DNA of 64,000 nt from Macquaria australasica (taxonomy: Eukaryota; Chordata; Actinopteri; Centrarchiformes; Percichthyidae), in contig SEMN01000132.1 in NCBI GenBank assembly GCA_005408345.1, positions 496,001-560,000 of the forward strand, in the 5' to 3' direction. The translations under genes and the position numbers were made by a program. Below, piece after piece: positions 12,901 to 19,547 of this stretch (position 1 is the first letter of the stretch; each line of letters starts with the position of its first letter). The notes under the pieces are model-generated. The model saw nothing but the letters and a program-made list of their open reading frames with translations, had not been told where the DNA came from and did not search any database.

Positions 12901-13079
12901 GGAGACAGCGGTCGAGGAAACTCCTGCAGACTAGGGGGTAAAGAAAAGACATGGGCTTTCAAGATGACAATATAATGTTGAGCCACGGTATTTCTTTGCT
13001 TTGATTTTCTTTTTAGAAGTCTGTATATTTTCTTGCAGACCCAGGGAACCTGAAGGCGAGAAAGCTCAGCTCCCCGTAG
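22..13079 (+). CDS. mcf2: mcf2 (DBL) Rho guanine nucleotide exchange factor, 3' part of gene (20 coding exons)
   Basis: Exons: 22-213, 354-545, 755-926, 2310-2386, 2521-2606, 2749-2815, 3005-3120, 4621-4690, 4787-4879, 5112-5204, 5742-5867, 6026-6247, 8053-8145, 8670-8748, 9011-9074, 10363-10463, 10815-10927, 12466-12578, 12834-12937, 13039-13079. They total 2214 nt: 737 residues plus a TAG stop, with all phases matching. Window residues 1-185 are spectrin-like, about 240-428 DH, 429-560 PH, 655-715 SH3. The CRAL-TRIO N-terminus and start codon lie upstream. The family exchanges GDP for GTP on RhoA/Cdc42-type GTPases at membranes. Orthology to MCF2 rather than MCF2L rests on the stretches KFTFD, KRASRK and IHDYQ before the DH domain, LLKSVNDSMHQIAI in the DH domain and SYSFKHC in the PH domain, plus the f9/fgf13 neighbours. 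The C-terminal SH3 is unlike the human MCF2 isoforms I recall and like MCF2L. All introns are GT-AG except the one starting at 3121 (GC-AG). Confidence 0.93.
239..284. repeat. (CA)n microsatellite in mcf2 intron
   Basis: Nearly pure CA dinucleotides with one CACG unit, 25 nt after the 213 donor. Confidence 0.95.
933..987. repeat. (CA)n microsatellite next to an mcf2 donor
   Basis: CA repeats with CTCA and AAAC interruptions, beginning just after the GTACAG donor at 927. Introns 927-2309 otherwise show no convincing exon or recognisable element. Confidence 0.93.
2310..2606 (+). CDS. mcf2: mcf2 exons: pre-DH linker
   Basis: Exons 2310-2386 and 2521-2606. They encode GDGLKFTFDISLPGKRASRK and then IEVIHDYQESRSCVAYSLEG with an acidic end (EDSPDLLKR). 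The KFTFD, KRASRK and IEV-HDYQ blocks match human MCF2 from memory and are absent from MCF2L, so this segment is the strongest paralogue marker. It is basic and serine-rich, so phosphorylation is possible, but nothing in the sequence proves it. Confidence 0.88.
2749..5867 (+). CDS. mcf2: mcf2 exons: Dbl-homology (DH) catalytic domain
   Basis: Six exons: 2749-2815, 3005-3120, 4621-4690, 4787-4879, 5112-5204, 5742-5867. CR1 is visible as RHVMRELIETERIYVEELL. The middle carries GYRAEMDN, ILFGNMPEIYNFH and YCQNKPRSEALWRQ. CR3 is LDSYLLKPVQRLTKYQLLLK, the segment that contacts the GTPase switch regions in this family. The last exon gives ELLKYSADCEG and LLKSVNDSMHQIAITGYE. No catalytic residue looks broken, so the exchange domain should be active. 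The second exon (3005-3120) ends in a GC donor. Confidence 0.93.
3425..3606 (+). mobile_element. tRNA-headed SINE-like repeat
   Basis: The head has an A-box-like TGGCTCGGAAGGTAGACCA and a B box GGTTCAATCC (about 3481-3490) spaced as in a tRNA. It is followed by a body (TGTCCTTTGGCAAGACACTGA, CCCCAAATTGCTCCTGATGG) that I recognise from many teleost genomes, and ends in a TATATAAATGTAG tail. The body after the tRNA-like head argues against a working tRNA gene. No clear target duplication is visible. Confidence 0.65.
3821..3851. repeat. Perfect 12-bp inverted repeat, 7-nt loop
   Basis: AGCTTACCACAA at 3821-3832 is exactly complementary to TTGTGGTAAGCT at 3840-3851. It lies in the mcf2 GC-AG intron. 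No function is evident. Confidence 0.85.
6026..8748 (+). CDS. mcf2: mcf2 exons: pleckstrin-homology (PH) domain
   Basis: Exons 6026-6247, 8053-8145 and 8670-8748. The first encodes GDICELGRVLMQGSFSVW, then KELARFKPMQRHLFLYERAL, FCKRREE and SYSFKHCLK. The second gives MTAVGITENVKGDVKKFEIW and EEVYVVQ. The third gives APTVEVKMAWLNELRRIL, the C-terminal PH helix with its invariant Trp. In Dbl proteins the PH domain packs against the DH domain and binds phosphoinositides. The large 6248-8052 intron carries a LINE C-terminal remnant. Confidence 0.92.
6815..7170 (-). mobile_element. LINE 3'-end remnant in mcf2 intron
   Basis: The reverse strand of 7050-7165 reads FTLLPSGKQYRSIRCC, then TTRLQSSFFPQTVRLLNPS and a stop. 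This is the characteristic C-terminal end of a non-LTR retrotransposon ORF2 (SFFPxxxRLLN motif). AT-rich untranslated sequence and a short CA tract follow toward 6815. Only the tail survives. The clade is not certain. Confidence 0.6.
8250..8565. mobile_element. MITE-like repeat, ATTAATCGATT family, copy A
   Basis: It opens CTAGAGCTACATTGATTAATCGATTGG and continues through TTTGATAATCAATTAATC, then a body with CTTTGGGTTTGGAGCAG and GGACAAAACAAGACATTT. Related copies lie at 16464-16697, 46540-46722 and 57712-58055. It is a small non-autonomous element with no coding capacity, in the 8146-8669 mcf2 intron. Confidence 0.65.
9011..10927 (+). CDS. mcf2: mcf2 exons: serine/acidic linker between PH and SH3
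   Basis: Exons 9011-9074 (phase 1 to 2), 10363-10463 (2 to 1) and 10815-10927 (1 to 0). They encode DEAYQHGQMVGHMQLSPP, then SKQQRASVSSEDTESGRSSP with a His/Pro tail, then SWPGAHHSVDICEGLEEWPG and HPSDTEEEVLVQL. The low-complexity composition and the SDTEEE acidic patch parallel the MCF2L linker before its SH3. Two other exon-like segments in the same region (9384-9549 and 10577-10608) are in a spliceable phase but would end the protein early; they are listed separately. Confidence 0.8.
9384..9549 (+). other. Candidate alternative terminal exon of mcf2 (Arg/Pro/Ser-rich tail)
   Basis: A pyrimidine-rich tract ends in CAG at 9383. Spliced from the 9074 donor (phase 2) the frame stays open for about 55 codons to TGA at 9547-9549. 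The C-terminus is RSRSPRPRSPRQRPRPRPRH-like. The segment is far more GC-rich than the surrounding intron. I see no nearby AATAAA, so a transcript ending here is unproven. It may equally be a GC-rich intronic tract. Confidence 0.3.
10577..10608 (+). other. Candidate alternative (frame-shifting) mcf2 exon
   Basis: The block has a good pyrimidine tract, a tandem CAGCAG acceptor and a CAG|GTACAT donor. It fits after the 10463 donor as TVQVYSDLKNQ. Joining it to the next exon at 10815 changes that exon to phase 0 and gives VGPELITR, then TAG at 10839-10841. Inclusion would therefore remove the SH3. Skipping it keeps the main frame, so the main gene model omits it. Confidence 0.3.
11500..12450 (+). 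mobile_element. Decayed L2/CR1/Rex1-type LINE 3' end, split by a MITE
   Basis: Before the MITE the plus strand reads ARLQMVQNAVV with a degraded upstream stretch. After it (from 12050) it reads LHWLPIRYSTWPL, the well-known C-terminal motif of L2/CR1-group reverse transcriptases. The 3'UTR follows: TATGAAGCACTTTGTAACTT and GAAAAGTTCC...CTATATAAATAAA. Stops and frameshifts show it is dead. It lies in the mcf2 intron before the SH3 exon, and its tail comes within about 20 nt of the 12465 acceptor. Confidence 0.65.
11690..12048. mobile_element. MITE with CACRTGGGAGAAGTTT termini, copy 1
   Basis: The left end CACGTGGGAGAAGTTTGC is matched by the right end's complement CACATGGGAGAAGTTTGC. The interior includes GTGGTTAACGTTGTGAAAC, TTTGGTTATGTTTAGGCA and CCCACTCATCCATCCTGACC. 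A second copy with the same ends and interior is at 48448-48740. It sits inside the LINE tail, so it arrived after the LINE. I could not define a target duplication. Confidence 0.75.
12466..13079 (+). CDS. mcf2: mcf2 exons: SH3 domain and C-terminus
   Basis: Exons 12466-12578, 12834-12937 and 13039-13079. The first acceptor is the GTTAG ending at 12465, not the later CAG sites, because only this one keeps frame: SPGRYMALADCLQNGPDSIT, then IKCGDIIQLQCED. The second exon starts by completing the SH3 Trp (GRW|LVKNLSRRQEGFIAAASLHL). The final exon adds DPGNLKARKLSSP and TAG at 13077-13079. ALADC corresponds to the ALYDY-type motif, the Trp to the conserved ligand-groove residue, and GFIAAASL to the GxxPxxYV end, with Pro replaced by Ala. 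SH3 domains bind proline-rich partners. The Pro-to-Ala change may alter or weaken this. Confidence 0.85.
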
Positions 13080-15200
13080 AGAAGAAAGCACAGAATGTGA
13101 ATCTAATATTTACCTGTGGATGGTGAACAGACAGAAGGAACAGATTGAGCCATAGCTGTCTCATAACTGGTCAGCCACCCACTCCTCCCTCACCGGTCTG
13201 CTTTCTTCAGCACAATTCAATCATTAAAGAGGAAAATGTGGGAATCTACAGACCTGATTTTCTTCCAGGTTTTGACTGACGATCTCCGGGGTCAGTGTTT
13301 TCTGATAGTGAAGGTGTGCTGATGCACCAGCGCAAAGGCTCAGGAACTGCTTAGCCCTCTTGGACAATCAACAGCCGATCCCCGGATCCTGATTGGTCTT
13401 CCACTTTTCTGATTGGTGATGAGTATCTTGTCCTTCTGCTGCTCCATCTGCAACACACACACGTACACACAGTCAGGATGTGAGGTTGCCGCTGCAGCAG
13501 TGGGTCATTTCACAATCTGTGGACATTTTTCAACCCTTCCTCATTCCAGCCAGTACTTGAGATCACAGTATCTCCGAGTGTGTGTTCCTGTTTGTCTCAG
13601 TGTGTGCTGGATGAATGGTAACCCAGGATTTGCCTGAAACATTTCTTAAAGCAGAGACTTTTGTACATATACGGTATCATTTTTAACATTTATGGTACCT
13701 CAGTGTTTCATCTTTGTGTAGTAAGTTGACATTTTCCATTGAACTACTTCATTGTATTTTTCTTACATTTCCTTAAGGCACCATTCTTCTGTACAAGTCT
13801 AGGAGTTAAAATGCCAAAATGTGCCATGCCATAATGCCTTTTTTAGTCCTGCTCTTTTGGAGTCTCTTGTATGTACTGTTTGCAAAATCAAATACTCTGT
13901 TATTGCTTCAACCTGACCTCACAAATATTCAGGCACTTTAATAAGGTGGAGACAAAAAATCCACCTGTCTACTGAATGTGTGCTTTGCCTGCCGCTTTGC
14001 CTCTCTTACTGTGTATTCCTCCTTATTCGTGCTGTTTTTCCTTTGTTTATTCCTGATTGTATGATGTGTTAAGGAGGCCGGGGAGACATACCCCCTGCGT
14101 GCAGGCAGCAGTTGACGCGTCAGTGATGTTAATGTAAGACACAGGCGGACATGATGAAGGATGATGGCGATATGTTCCTCAGTGTGTGCCGCCGACGAAT
14201 GGGAGGCGCGCGCCACAGAGCACAAAACACTGTCATTCTCCTCGGGATCTTTTGGGAGCCGACTGTCAGTCACAGCGTAGAGAAGGGAGAGCGAGGCAGA
14301 GAAAAAGAAACGGTGAGAGAGATTATGCTCTGTGCGCCCCTCCATAACGGAAGCAGATTGTTTCCTCATCACCATTACAGCTCAGTTAATCTCGGGTTCC
14401 CCATTAAAAGGGAACATACAGCCAACATGAAATATACCCTCTGTGTCGAACGCTTAATTAAATATTGATTGCAGACTTATATGAATTTACCACATCAAAT
14501 CGAGGCCCCAGTCGGAGGGCTGCCTTTGATACGCTGTGTTTGATATGGAAATGAGTCTAGAAAGCAGCAGGGGCCGCTGCACACTACACATTTCCTATGT
14601 TGTTAATTTATTTATTTTGCTGTCATGTTGTTCCTTCATATTGTGAGGTATCTGTGCAGCCCCGAAAGAAATTACGTCTCCATATATTTACAGGAGCTAT
14701 GCTTGACTGCACATCAAGACCCCATTTTATTTCTTTTGAGTTTATATGACAAAATCAGATGGTTTCTTTGTTATTTTAATCCAAAATGCTGCAGACTTTG
14801 CACAGGTTTTCCAGGTTGGAAAACAAAAAGAAAACAAAAAAAAACCCTGCTTGAAATATTACGTATCCTGATGAGCCAAGTAGCCAAAGCTTGTTGCTGA
14901 ATGTTTCTTTAAGATGAAAATGCATGGCAACTGAACAATGAGCAGGTCTGTATTGTTAGACAGACATTGTTCTAAACTGGCTTCTTTTTGTACAGCTTCA
15001 GTTCTGTAAAAAATAATCAAATAAAAATTAATTATTTATTGCAATATTGGTTTTGTTTTGGTAGTTAAAATAATTAAATAGTTGTTTTAACACAGTAATA
15101 CATCTGGCTGAAAACTAAGGCTGCTCTTTTTCATAGGCCCTGATTTAATCTATTATTTCTGTATTCTTGTTTTAATGGAAGCCAAATTACAATAAAATTG
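13080..15200 (+). other. mcf2: mcf2 3'UTR and downstream flank
   Basis: No gene is visible on either strand. AATAAA signals at 15020-15025 and 15191-15196 would give a 3'UTR of roughly 2 kb; an ATTAAA at 13223 could give a short form. A block at about 14440-14620 (ATTAAATATTGATTGCAGAC, TTTGATATGGAAATGAGTC) looks less random than its surroundings. Confidence 0.45.
15191..15196 (+). terminator. AATAAA polyadenylation signal, likely mcf2
   Basis: Canonical hexamer on the plus strand 2.1 kb after the mcf2 stop and before the convergent f9 gene. Another lies at 15020-15025. Confidence 0.4.
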
Positions 15201-15633
15201 TGCAGACTCTTCTCTTGTGAGATTTTTTTTTTTGTCACATAATTTGAAGCCTGGACTTGCAAAGAACCACACTAACACTACCACATGATGTGTTTTGATA
15301 TGATTTGTTTAATAAAATATAAAAGGACATTCTAAATCATGAGTATCTTTGAAACTTTATAAACATACCCATATATTGTTTTTTTACCTGTGCATTTTTT
15401 ATAATGTAGACTGCTTCTGTAGTTACTTACTACGGTGGAATTTATCAATGGCATCCAGAAGCTATAGCTTTTGGCTTATAGGCCACTGACAGGTTATGGA
15501 CATATTGGCTGTTGCAGAGTTTAAACCTATGACCTTCCAGTTGTGTGAGTGTTTCACCATCAGATTCCGTTAATACACAATTCAAAGCATCTTGCAATGT
15601 GAAGTTGAAAGACCATCAGGCAAAAAATGTTTT

Positions 15634-15639
15634 TTTATT
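15634..15639 (-). terminator. AATAAA polyadenylation signal of f9
   Basis: TTTATT on the plus strand reads AATAAA on the minus strand, 57 nt beyond the f9 stop codon. This would give a very short 3'UTR compared with mammalian F9. Confidence 0.6.
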
Positions 15640-15696
15640 ATTATTATTTGATATACAACACGTGTAGACCAGTTATTTTTTTTAAATCTATAATCT

Positions 15697-16286
15697 TTAA
15701 GGGTCAGGGTCTTCCACATCAAGTACCATCCTGTGTTTAGTTAATCCCATAACATGGTTTATCCAGCGGTAATAAAGAGACACCCGCGTATACACACCAT
15801 ATTTCCCTTCTTTTGCACATTCTTCCCCCCAGCTCACAATGCCCGTCAGGAACCAAGTGCCATGAATACTGTTTGTGTGAGGACCTCCGCTGTCCCCCTG
15901 ACAGGCATCTTTGGCCTCATTATAGTATCCTGCGCAAAACATGACGGGAGTGATCCTGGCACTGCTGCTGTGCTTACACTCTGTCCGATCTGTGAAGGGA
16001 ACCTCGACCTTCTGCAAAGAGTTAGCCGTTGATCCAAGGTTGCGTGTTCGACCCCAGCCGCTGACCGTAGCCGGGGAAGACTCCTTCACTAGGGCCTCAG
16101 TGAAAGCCTGGGGTCCTATGCAGATGGGTCGGACGGTTGCGGAGAAGGTGAGAGGGCTTTTGAGGTACAGCAGGGCAATGTCATGGTTATACAAGCTTAC
16201 ACTGGCGTTGTAGCGTGGGTGCATGTGCTGCTCCAACACGTCATGATCCTGCTCTGTGCCCTCTTTGATGTAGATGTTATGCTCCC
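15697..16286 (-). CDS. f9: f9 exon 8: rest of protease domain
   Basis: GEHNIYIKEGTEQ, YNHDIALLYL (catalytic Asp366), VSGWGR, MFCAGY, DACQGDSGGP (S1 Asp457, Ser463), FLTGIVSWGEEC and YTRVSLYYRWI. The C-terminal helix is followed by GLTKHRMVLDVEDPDP, about 14 residues past the human end and acidic. The stop codon is at 15697-15699. Confidence 0.95.
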
Positions 16287-19200
16287 CTGCAGGTACAGAT
16301 ATTAGATATAGATGTCACTGAATCCCTAGATTTACTCTATAATAAAACACATGCAGTGCATGTCCCAAAGCAGATGGCAAAAACATTTTCCCTCGAAAGT
16401 GTAATAAATTACATGAAAACAAGAATTATTTCAAGGACTACAATACACAAAACTTTACACTAGAGCTGCAATAACGATTATTTTGTATTATTGATTAATC
16501 TGCAGATTTCAAATTGCTTGACCAACCAACAGTCCAAAACCCAAAGATATTTAGTTTACTATCACATAAGACAAAGAAAAGCAGCTGAGAAGCTGAACCA
16601 GGTAATTTTTGTCTTTTCTGCTCGGCTCAAATGATCAGTCAATTATCAAAATAGTCGACTAATTAATCGACAAATCAATGAATCGACTAATCGTTCTACT
16701 TGACACAGAGCTAATCCATCATGCTTTAGCAGAAACTAGTCGGTGGCAGTGAGTCTTACCCGCTCTGATGAAGAAGGAGTTATGTCCCTCCACCAGGCAA
16801 TGAGCAGCAGTGATAACCCAGCGTTCGCTGAGAATGGAGCCCCCACAGAATAACTGACCGCTGGGACGTGCTATCAAGGCTACCTGAATAAAAGAGGGAG
16901 AAAAGAGCTGTGAGTAGCTACAAGAAAGTGAACATACTGCAGCTGCTGTTTCTTTTCCCTCATGCATTTCCTGTAATAAAGCCACTGCATCAAATACTTT
17001 TACTTCCATACAATACCTGCCATGGGATCTCTCCTGGAATTACCACCTCGCCACCTACAATGCGTTTAAAAGGCCTAGGCGGCTCCTCACTGGGGAGCTC
17101 AGCGTCCATGAACACCCACAGGGGCAATTTATTTCGGGATTGGATTTCTACAGAGTCGTTTTTGTCTGGAAAAGACACCATGGTACTGGCTGGAGTTGAG
17201 GGAGGGGATGTGGTGGTGGTGGTGGTGGTGGTGGTGGTGATGCTGGTCAGTGAGGTGGTGTTCTGCAGGCTTGCAATCACATGGCCGAGCCGAGACCTTC
17301 TGGTTACTGCCCTTACTGCTGTCAGGGCGGTTCGGCCGCAGGGAAATTCAGCTGGTGATGTGAGAAAAGAGGAGTCACATTGTGGAATTAAGAGTCATTA
17401 TCGTGATATTTAGCAGAGAATTTGTTAAGAATACGTCGATACCTTCTGGTTCACAGTTAACCCCGTCCTGCATCAGCCTGTATCCTGTCGCACAGGAGCA
17501 TTTTGCTCCAAAGGTTCCCATTGACTCACAGAAGTGCATACAGTCTCCGTTGTTCACATCACACCTTTTTGCTATAACTGAGGAGAAATCACATTATTTA
17601 TTGAAACCCATCCTCTTATTACATACATACAATGACATGTTGTTACCATGCAGTATAAGCTCCTGTGTGTTTTGTTTTTCACGTGTCAAACATGTATTGT
17701 GTGACCTGTATATGCGTTCACCATTTTTCAAGTCTGTCTTAAAACAACAGTCAGGTGTCCATATGGACACTGAAACAGGTTTTGCTTGCTGCAATCATTC
17801 CTCCTGTTCATACTGGACATTAAAAGATCCTTTCCTAATGCGCTTCCAGTGGATGTGATGGGGGACAAAATCCACGGTCCACATTCTAAACGTTATCTGA
17901 AGCTAAAATGAGGCTTCAGCAGTTCCAAAATTACAGCCTTTTCAGCACAAACACAAAAGAGGAAATCTTGCACTAAAAAGGCTGTAACTTTGGAAGACAT
18001 CAACTTGATTTGACTAATTCTGAAGCCTCATATGAAATTTAAATATTAACTTCAGAATGTGTTTTTGCACAGAATGAGGGATGTGGATTTTGTCCCCCAT
18101 CACTTACATGGGAAGCACATTAGGAAGGGATCTCTTAATGAACAGGAGGAAAAAAGCAAAACTTGTTTCAATGTTCATATGGGAACATTATTTTAAGACA
18201 GACTTGAAAAATTGTGAACCTACCCTTTAAGAACACCTACTCAGGTAAATGCAGTCACTACTCATAGAGAGGGCACTTTGGCTGCTGTTTTTAGAATATC
18301 CAAAAGGACAATCTAATTTTGGGACCTAAAACCAGAGTGAGTCTGGATGCGAGCCATTGATTTGATTTAGAAAGAAGAAGGGAAAAAGAGGCATCTGGCT
18401 GTTTATCCTTTGAGACTGATATCTGATCAGATCTGATCTCATATTCTCAGACAATTTGGATCATGTAGCATAAAAATCTAATTTCTTTTGATCGCATTTT
18501 TAAAATCGAGCCACAGGACTTTCACTTACCAATCTCACAGTTCAGGCCAGTGAAGCCAGATGTACATGAGCAGGTGTAGTAGCCAAGGTGGTTTTGGCAT
18601 GACCCCTTGTTCAGACATGGGCTTGATTTACACTGATTGCCATCTGAAGAAATCCAGACACAGTAACTTAGCACACAGTCATCTAATGACTTTTTGTATT
18701 GTAGGGGAAAAAAGTAGAAGGTGAAACATCTTTGCATAAAAGCACGTCTAGAGAATAACTTTAACGATGACTACACTTCCCTTGACAAGGAATATAATGA
18801 AAAGGTTCATAGTCTAAGGAGAGAGAACAACAACAAACACGGTAGACAAACAAAGACACAGCGGCTGCTGCAACATTTCTACCATTTTCTGTTTGTGTTG
18901 GGAGAAATCTGTTATTAAAAACATTCTTACCTACATATCCCGCCCAGAACTCCATCTAAAATACAGAGTAGAGTCTCTGATGACTACAGCCAGAAAAAAA
19001 CAAAAACAGAATACTTATTAAAGAAAGCCAAAATAAATAAATACCCACTGTCTTTTCATCATTCTCAAAGGTCTCTCTGGCCTCTTCCAGGTCACACACT
19101 TCCTCTATACACTCTCTCTCCAAGTTGCCTTGCAGCCACTCCTCAAACACACCAGTGTTATAGCGTTTCTGTCTCCGCAGGACGCTGTCGGCTGCCTGAT

Positions 19201-19547
19201 TGGACAGGAACACTGGGCCTGAGGCTGGAACTGGAGCTGGAGCTGGAGTGAGCAAAAGGAAAATCTAGTCATACAGACGGTAACTGTCTTCGTTTCATAG
19301 GTTACAACAGCAAATATGTAAAGTCTATTCTTTTGTATATAAATAAAGTAAATAAAACCGTCTCAAAACCTCTACCTGTCACATGTACTGGCAACACTCT
19401 AAAAGTAAGACTGCACAACTGAAGTAAACCTCAAGTCGGAGAGAAATTATTTATGAGCATCATAAAGATGAAACATATAATACCTCCATAGCCCAGCTGA
19501 AAGCCCAAAAGCAGCAAATATAAGCAAGACAAAGAAAATAGTGCCAT
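15697..19547 (-). CDS. f9: f9, coagulation factor IX precursor (complete, 8 coding exons)
   Basis: Coding exons, 5' to 3' on the minus strand: 19547-19484, 19242-19049, 18955-18931, 18643-18530, 17577-17443, 17351-17017, 16883-16760, 16286-15697. They total 1581 nt (526 residues plus stop) with phases 1,0,1,1,1,0,1, the F7/F9/F10/PROC pattern. Layout: signal 1 to about 21, propeptide to R48, Gla 49-94, EGF1 95-132, EGF2 133-177, linker and activation peptide 178-274, protease 275-526. The triad is H317, D366 and S463, with D457 in the S1 pocket. Factor IXa is a liver-made plasma protease that activates factor X with factor VIII. F9 is favoured over F7/F10 by AEFPCGR after EGF2, GEHNIYIKEGTEQ, GDSGGPH, FLTGIVSWGEECA and the mcf2/fgf13 neighbours. 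It is 65 residues longer than human F9, mainly from the activation peptide and a short acidic C-terminal extension. Confidence 0.95.
16464..16697. mobile_element. MITE-like repeat, ATTAATCGATT family, copy B (f9 intron 7)
   Basis: CTAGAGCTGCAATAACGATTATTTT at the left and ATAGTCGACTAATTAATCGACAAATCAATGAATCGACTAATCG-type sequence at the right, with GTCCAAAACCCAAAGATATT inside. Same family as copies at 8250, 46540 and 57712. Confidence 0.7.
16760..16883 (-). CDS. f9: f9 exon 7: protease segment with catalytic His
   Basis: VALIARPSGQLFCGGSILSE then RWVITAAHC: the FCGG and TAAHC signatures, with the catalytic His at residue 317, followed by LVEGHNSFFIRAG. Phase 0 in, phase 1 out, as in human F9. 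Confidence 0.95.
17017..17351 (-). CDS. f9: f9 exon 6: linker, activation peptide, protease N-terminus
   Basis: Begins AEFPCGRTALTAVRAVTRRS, in which the Cys (182) bonds to the protease. Arg191/195/196/198 are candidates for the first activation cut. The activation peptide then has LQNTTS (N-glycosylation sequon), ten Thr in a row (216-225), SPPSTPAST, KNDS (second sequon) and an acidic/Pro stretch ending RPFKR274. The protease starts IVGGEVVIPGEIPWQ. At 335 nt the exon is much longer than the human one (203 nt). The Ser/Thr/Pro-rich stretch suggests dense O-glycosylation. Confidence 0.94.
17208..17243. repeat. (GGT)n / (ACC)n trinucleotide tract inside f9 coding exon 6
   Basis: Nine perfect GGT units on the plus strand, reading ACC (Thr) on the coding strand, followed by ACA. 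The tract encodes the Thr10 run of the activation peptide. Confidence 0.95.
17443..17577 (-). CDS. f9: f9 exon 5: EGF-like domain 2
   Basis: VIAKRCDVNNGDCMHFCESM, GTFGAKCSCATGYRLMQDGV, NCEPE. Six Cys with the spacing of the second EGF of factor IX (NGxCxxFC, CSCxxGYRL, CEP). Phase 1 on both sides. Confidence 0.94.
17717..18222. mobile_element. Long near-palindromic MITE in f9 intron 4
   Basis: The left arm (about 17717-17885: TTCAAGTCTGTCTTAAAA, GGTTTTGCTT, CCTCCTGTTCAT, GATGGGGGACAAAATCCAC) is the reverse complement of the right arm (about 18056-18222), with scattered mismatches. A central segment of about 170 bp itself carries AGGCTGTAACTTTGG and its inverted counterpart. It has no coding capacity. 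The structure and length fit a foldback-type non-autonomous DNA transposon. Confidence 0.8.
18530..18643 (-). CDS. f9: f9 exon 4: EGF-like domain 1 (calcium-binding)
   Basis: DGNQCKSSPCLNKGSCQNHL, GYYTCSCTSGFTGLNCEI. All six Cys are present. The CKSSPC motif fits the O-glucose consensus CxSxPC, CLNKGSC fits the O-fucose consensus, and CQNHLGYYTC fits the Asp/Asn hydroxylation consensus (Asn here). In factor IX this domain binds calcium and tissue factor/FVIIa. Confidence 0.95.
18931..18955 (-). CDS. f9: f9 exon 3: 25-nt hydrophobic-stack exon
   Basis: Exactly 25 nt (MEFWAGYVG), flanked by TTTTAG and GTAAGA. The 25-nt length is diagnostic of the vitamin-K-dependent clotting factor family; human F9 has TEFWKQYVDG here. 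It completes the C-terminal end of the Gla module with its conserved aromatic residues. Confidence 0.95.
19049..19242 (-). CDS. f9: f9 exon 2: propeptide and Gla domain
   Basis: Starts with an Ala-Pro repeat (APAPVPASGPV), continues FLSNQAADSVLRRQKR and is cut before YNTGVFEEWLQGNLERECIE. RRQKR is a furin site, as in RPKR of human F9. The propeptide carries the gamma-carboxylase recognition features (FLSNQAA...VL). Eleven Glu in this exon (twelve with the next) match the Gla count of factor IX. The ECIEEVC loop is intact. The donor is GTGGGT at 19048. Confidence 0.94.
19484..19547 (-). CDS. f9: f9 exon 1: signal peptide
   Basis: Encodes MALFSLSCLYLLLLGFQLGYG and one base of the next codon (phase 1), with donor GTATTA. 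It is a classic secretion signal: short N-terminus, Leu-rich core, small residues at the end. The upstream in-frame reading (to 19709) contains a CA-derived VCVCV run and is not a plausible N-terminus, so the Met at 19547 is chosen. A (CA)n tract lies about 20-35 nt upstream (19570-19585), in the 5'UTR or promoter. Confidence 0.9.

Noticed and set aside
15697..19547. Coagulation factor VII, X or protein C instead of IX
   Set aside because: Exon structure is shared, but the protease sequence, the single long activation peptide ending in KR|IVGG, and the mcf2/fgf13 neighbours fit factor IX best. F7/F10 sit beside MCF2L in vertebrates.
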